From JAKLEX01 sp035327525 (GTDB lineage Bacteria > Patescibacteriota > Minisyncoccia > Phycocordibacterales > JAACPR01): a stretch of DNA of 45,487 bases. Below, one piece after another: positions 43,973 through 45,487 of this stretch (positions are counted from its first letter, which is position 1; every line of letters starts with the position of its first letter). Below the pieces are notes generated by a model that was given only the letters and a program-made list of their open reading frames with translations, did not search any database and was not told the DNA's origin. Both the position numbers and the translations under genes were made by a program. The stretch is taken from contig DAOLDC010000002.1 in NCBI GenBank assembly GCA_035327525.1, positions 1 to 45,487 on the forward strand, written 5' to 3'.

Positions 43973-44947
43973 ATGAAAAAGAAAATTGCAGTAATTAGAG
44001 GAGGGCCTTCCAGTGAATATGATGTTTCCATGAAAACTGGTCGTTCAGTTATAGACGAATTGTCAAAAAAACATCATATTATTGATATTGTTGTTGATAA
44101 AAAAGGCTCTTGGATTTGTGCTGGTAGAGAAGTGACACCAGAAAAAGCATGTATAGGATCTGATTGCGTTTTTAACGCAATGCATGGTGAATATGGCGAA
44201 GATGGTCAGGTTCAAAAAGTTTTGGAAAGCATTGGTGTACCTTTTACTGGTCCACAAAAAATTGCTGCTGCCGTTTCTATAAACAAAAAAATTACAAAAG
44301 AAATTTATAAAAAATTCGGAATAAAAACTCCAATGCACAGAACTATAAAAAGGGGTGCTTCCGATATCCATAATCAGGCAATAGATATTTTCAAAAATTT
44401 TCCAATGCCGATTGTGATAAAACCAATTGGTCTTGGGTCCTCTGTAGGTGTATCAATTGTTAGAGATTACAAAAGCTTGCTTGAAACACTAATAAGTTTA
44501 TTTATTAGATTTGATGAATTATTAATTGAGGAATATATTCCTGGTAGAGAAGCGACCGTGGGTGTCATCGATAATTTTCGCAATCAAAGAATTTATGCGA
44601 TGTTACCAATTGAAATAAAAATTTCCCGCGAAAATAATTTTTTTGATTATGATGCAAAGTATTCCGGAAAAACAGAAGAAATTTGTCCTGGAAATTTTGA
44701 TAATGATGAAAAAAGGGAATTGCAAGAATTGGCGATTATGGCACACGATTATCTTGGTCTGCGACATTATTCCAGAACTGATTTTATTATAAATCCTCGT
44801 AGAGGAATTTATGTTTTAGAGACAAACTCATTGCCTGGATTAACAAAGGAGTCACTGTTTCCAAAATCATTACCACCAATTGGCTCTAACTATTCAGAAT
44901 TTTTGGATCACATTATAGATTTGGCTACAAACAGTCGCATTCGTTAG
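43973..44947 (+). CDS. ddl: D-alanine--D-alanine ligase
   Basis: An ATP-grasp ligase that makes the D-Ala-D-Ala dipeptide of peptidoglycan. Seen: IRGGPSSEYDVS near the start, FNAMHGEYGEDGQVQ, GVPFTGP, PIVIKPIGLGSSVGVSIV (ATP binding), LIEEYIPGREATVGV, and the C-terminal ETNSLPGLTKESLFPK (metal and substrate). At 324 aa it is normal. It follows uvrC by 38 bases and converges on the VKOR gene with 14 bases between. With uppP it points to a standard peptidoglycan wall. Confidence 0.95.
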   Translation: MKKKIAVIRGGPSSEYDVSMKTGRSVIDELSKKHHIIDIVVDKKGSWICAGREVTPEKACIGSDCVFNAMHGEYGEDGQVQKVLESIGVPFTGPQKIAAAVSINKKITKEIYKKFGIKTPMHRTIKRGASDIHNQAIDIFKNFPMPIVIKPIGLGSSVGVSIVRDYKSLLETLISLFIRFDELLIEEYIPGREATVGVIDNFRNQRIYAMLPIEIKISRENNFFDYDAKYSGKTEEICPGNFDNDEKRELQELAIMAHDYLGLRHYSRTDFIINPRRGIYVLETNSLPGLTKESLFPKSLPPIGSNYSEFLDHIIDLATNSRIR

Positions 44948-44961
44948 AATTTTGTAGATTT

Positions 44962-45429
44962 TTATTCGGTCAATGTTTTTTCGAAATTTTTGTTTTCAAA
45001 TTCAGCTTTTGAAATTTTACTAAGAAAAATAATTGTAACAAAGATAAGTGTCGAGACGGTAGCAGACAACATGCAATATCCGCAAACAGCATTCAGTACA
45101 AAAAATTGTAAATAAACTAGCCAAACAGAAAACAGAAAGGCAATCATGGATAATGATGTCGCAATTTTTATAATCAAATTTTTCTTCAAAAATAAATAAA
45201 GATTTACCAAGAAAATAATTGATAAGTAATAAATAACCCCAATCATTGAAATTGGAACCCCGGCAATGTTGTTGTATTTGCTACTTGTCACAATATCGCA
45301 TTTATCAAAAATATTACAAACAATAGAAGCCTCCGAGTAGTGTTTTGTGGTCAAATATGATGTATCAGCCAAACCAACAATTGCCAAAGCAATTATTATG
45401 AATATCAATGTGCTAGTTTTTTTTGACAT
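44962..45429 (-). CDS. VKOR-family membrane thiol oxidoreductase
   Basis: Re-oxidises DsbA-type enzymes by passing electrons to quinones. Four hydrophobic helices are seen (about residues 8-25, 57-80, 86-110, 114-136). The loop cysteines are C38 and C44, followed by GVPISMIGVIYY. The active-site pair is C116-x-x-C119 (VCGYCM). At 155 aa it is a bare VKOR domain without a fused thioredoxin; the DsbA-like protein at 30742-31461 is the likely partner. The ATG lies just 5 bases after the 3' end of tRNA-Ala on the same strand, so it is probably released from the tRNA transcript. The 3' end faces ddl. Confidence 0.92.
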   Translation of the reverse strand: MSKKTSTLIFIIIALAIVGLADTSYLTTKHYSEASIVCNIFDKCDIVTSSKYNNIAGVPISMIGVIYYLSIIFLVNLYLFLKKNLIIKIATSLSMIAFLFSVWLVYLQFFVLNAVCGYCMLSATVSTLIFVTIIFLSKISKAEFENKNFEKTLTE

Positions 45430-45434
45430 TTATG

Positions 45435-45487
45435 TGGACCGGACAGGACTTGAACCCGCTACCTCCTCAGTGCAAGTGAGGCGCTCT
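45435..45487 (-). tRNA. tRNA-Ala (anticodon TGC), cut by the window edge
   Basis: The 3' half of a tRNA on the minus strand: discriminator A at 45435, acceptor 3' strand CCGGTCC, T-loop TTCAAGT, and an anticodon stem CCTCA/TGAGG with anticodon TGC (45472-45474). U at position 70 of the acceptor stem fits the G3:U70 identity pair of tRNA-Ala. The D-arm and 5' acceptor strand lie beyond the window. No encoded CCA. Confidence 0.9.

Noticed and set aside
1..45487. Search for CRISPR arrays, insertion sequences, prophage, toxin-antitoxin or restriction systems
   Set aside because: No regularly spaced repeats, transposase, integrase, phage structural, methyltransferase/restriction or toxin-antitoxin motifs were seen on either strand.

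Overview
The window is AT-rich and tightly packed. It reads as a core-genome segment of a Candidate Phyla Radiation (Patescibacteria) bacterium, most likely a Parcubacteria-like lineage. The inference rests on reduced versions of housekeeping proteins: a ThrRS without its TGS domain, a 748-residue SMC, a UvrA without the long insert between its zinc-knuckle halves, a UvrC without cysteines or a C-terminal HhH domain, and a cysteine-free L32. Membrane and envelope genes of the usual type (sortase, prepilin, DsbA/VKOR) also fit. TGA appears as a stop (for example after nusB-nudix and the NMP-kinase-like gene), so nothing suggests the UGA=Gly code. No phage, insertion sequence, CRISPR array or plasmid gene was seen.

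Layout, left to right: tRNA-Tyr (minus) divergent from a sortase; thrS; an unrecognised SD-led gene with its own terminator; an RBBP9-like hydrolase; dnaE; rnhB; rpmF; a nusB-nudix fusion followed by rnc and smc; a small Cys-containing protein; rnr; rpsP, khpA and trmD; a prepilin with a LamG-like domain; the operon rpoB-rpoC-dnaG-rpoD followed by a UvrD-type helicase-nuclease; then dsbA-like, uppP, a DEDDy exonuclease, hisS, a two-gene membrane module with a PH-like domain, a LOG-family protein, tgt, uvrB, an adenylate-kinase-like gene, uvrA-uvrC, ddl, VKOR and a tRNA-Ala cut by the window edge.

The genes cover information processing (replication, transcription, RNA decay, tRNA charging and modification), nucleotide excision repair (uvrB, uvrA and uvrC within 7 kb), cell-wall precursor steps (uppP, ddl) and oxidative folding outside the cytoplasm (dsbA-like plus VKOR). 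No intergenic stretch reaches 300 bases. The longest, 17658-17915, carries a promoter and a structured leader for rpoB.

The most striking whole-window pattern is regulatory. For at least eight genes a clear -10 box lies only 6-9 bases upstream of the start codon, which implies leaderless mRNAs, and almost no gene has a Shine-Dalgarno sequence. Three accessory genes of unknown or uncertain role (2830-3477, 12442-12726, 39190-39918) break the rule: each has a leader, a good Shine-Dalgarno sequence and a strong flanking terminator. I found no clear new multi-gene system. The novelty candidates are this two-class gene architecture and several domain-level oddities in core enzymes. All protein calls come from reading motifs by eye; no database search was run.
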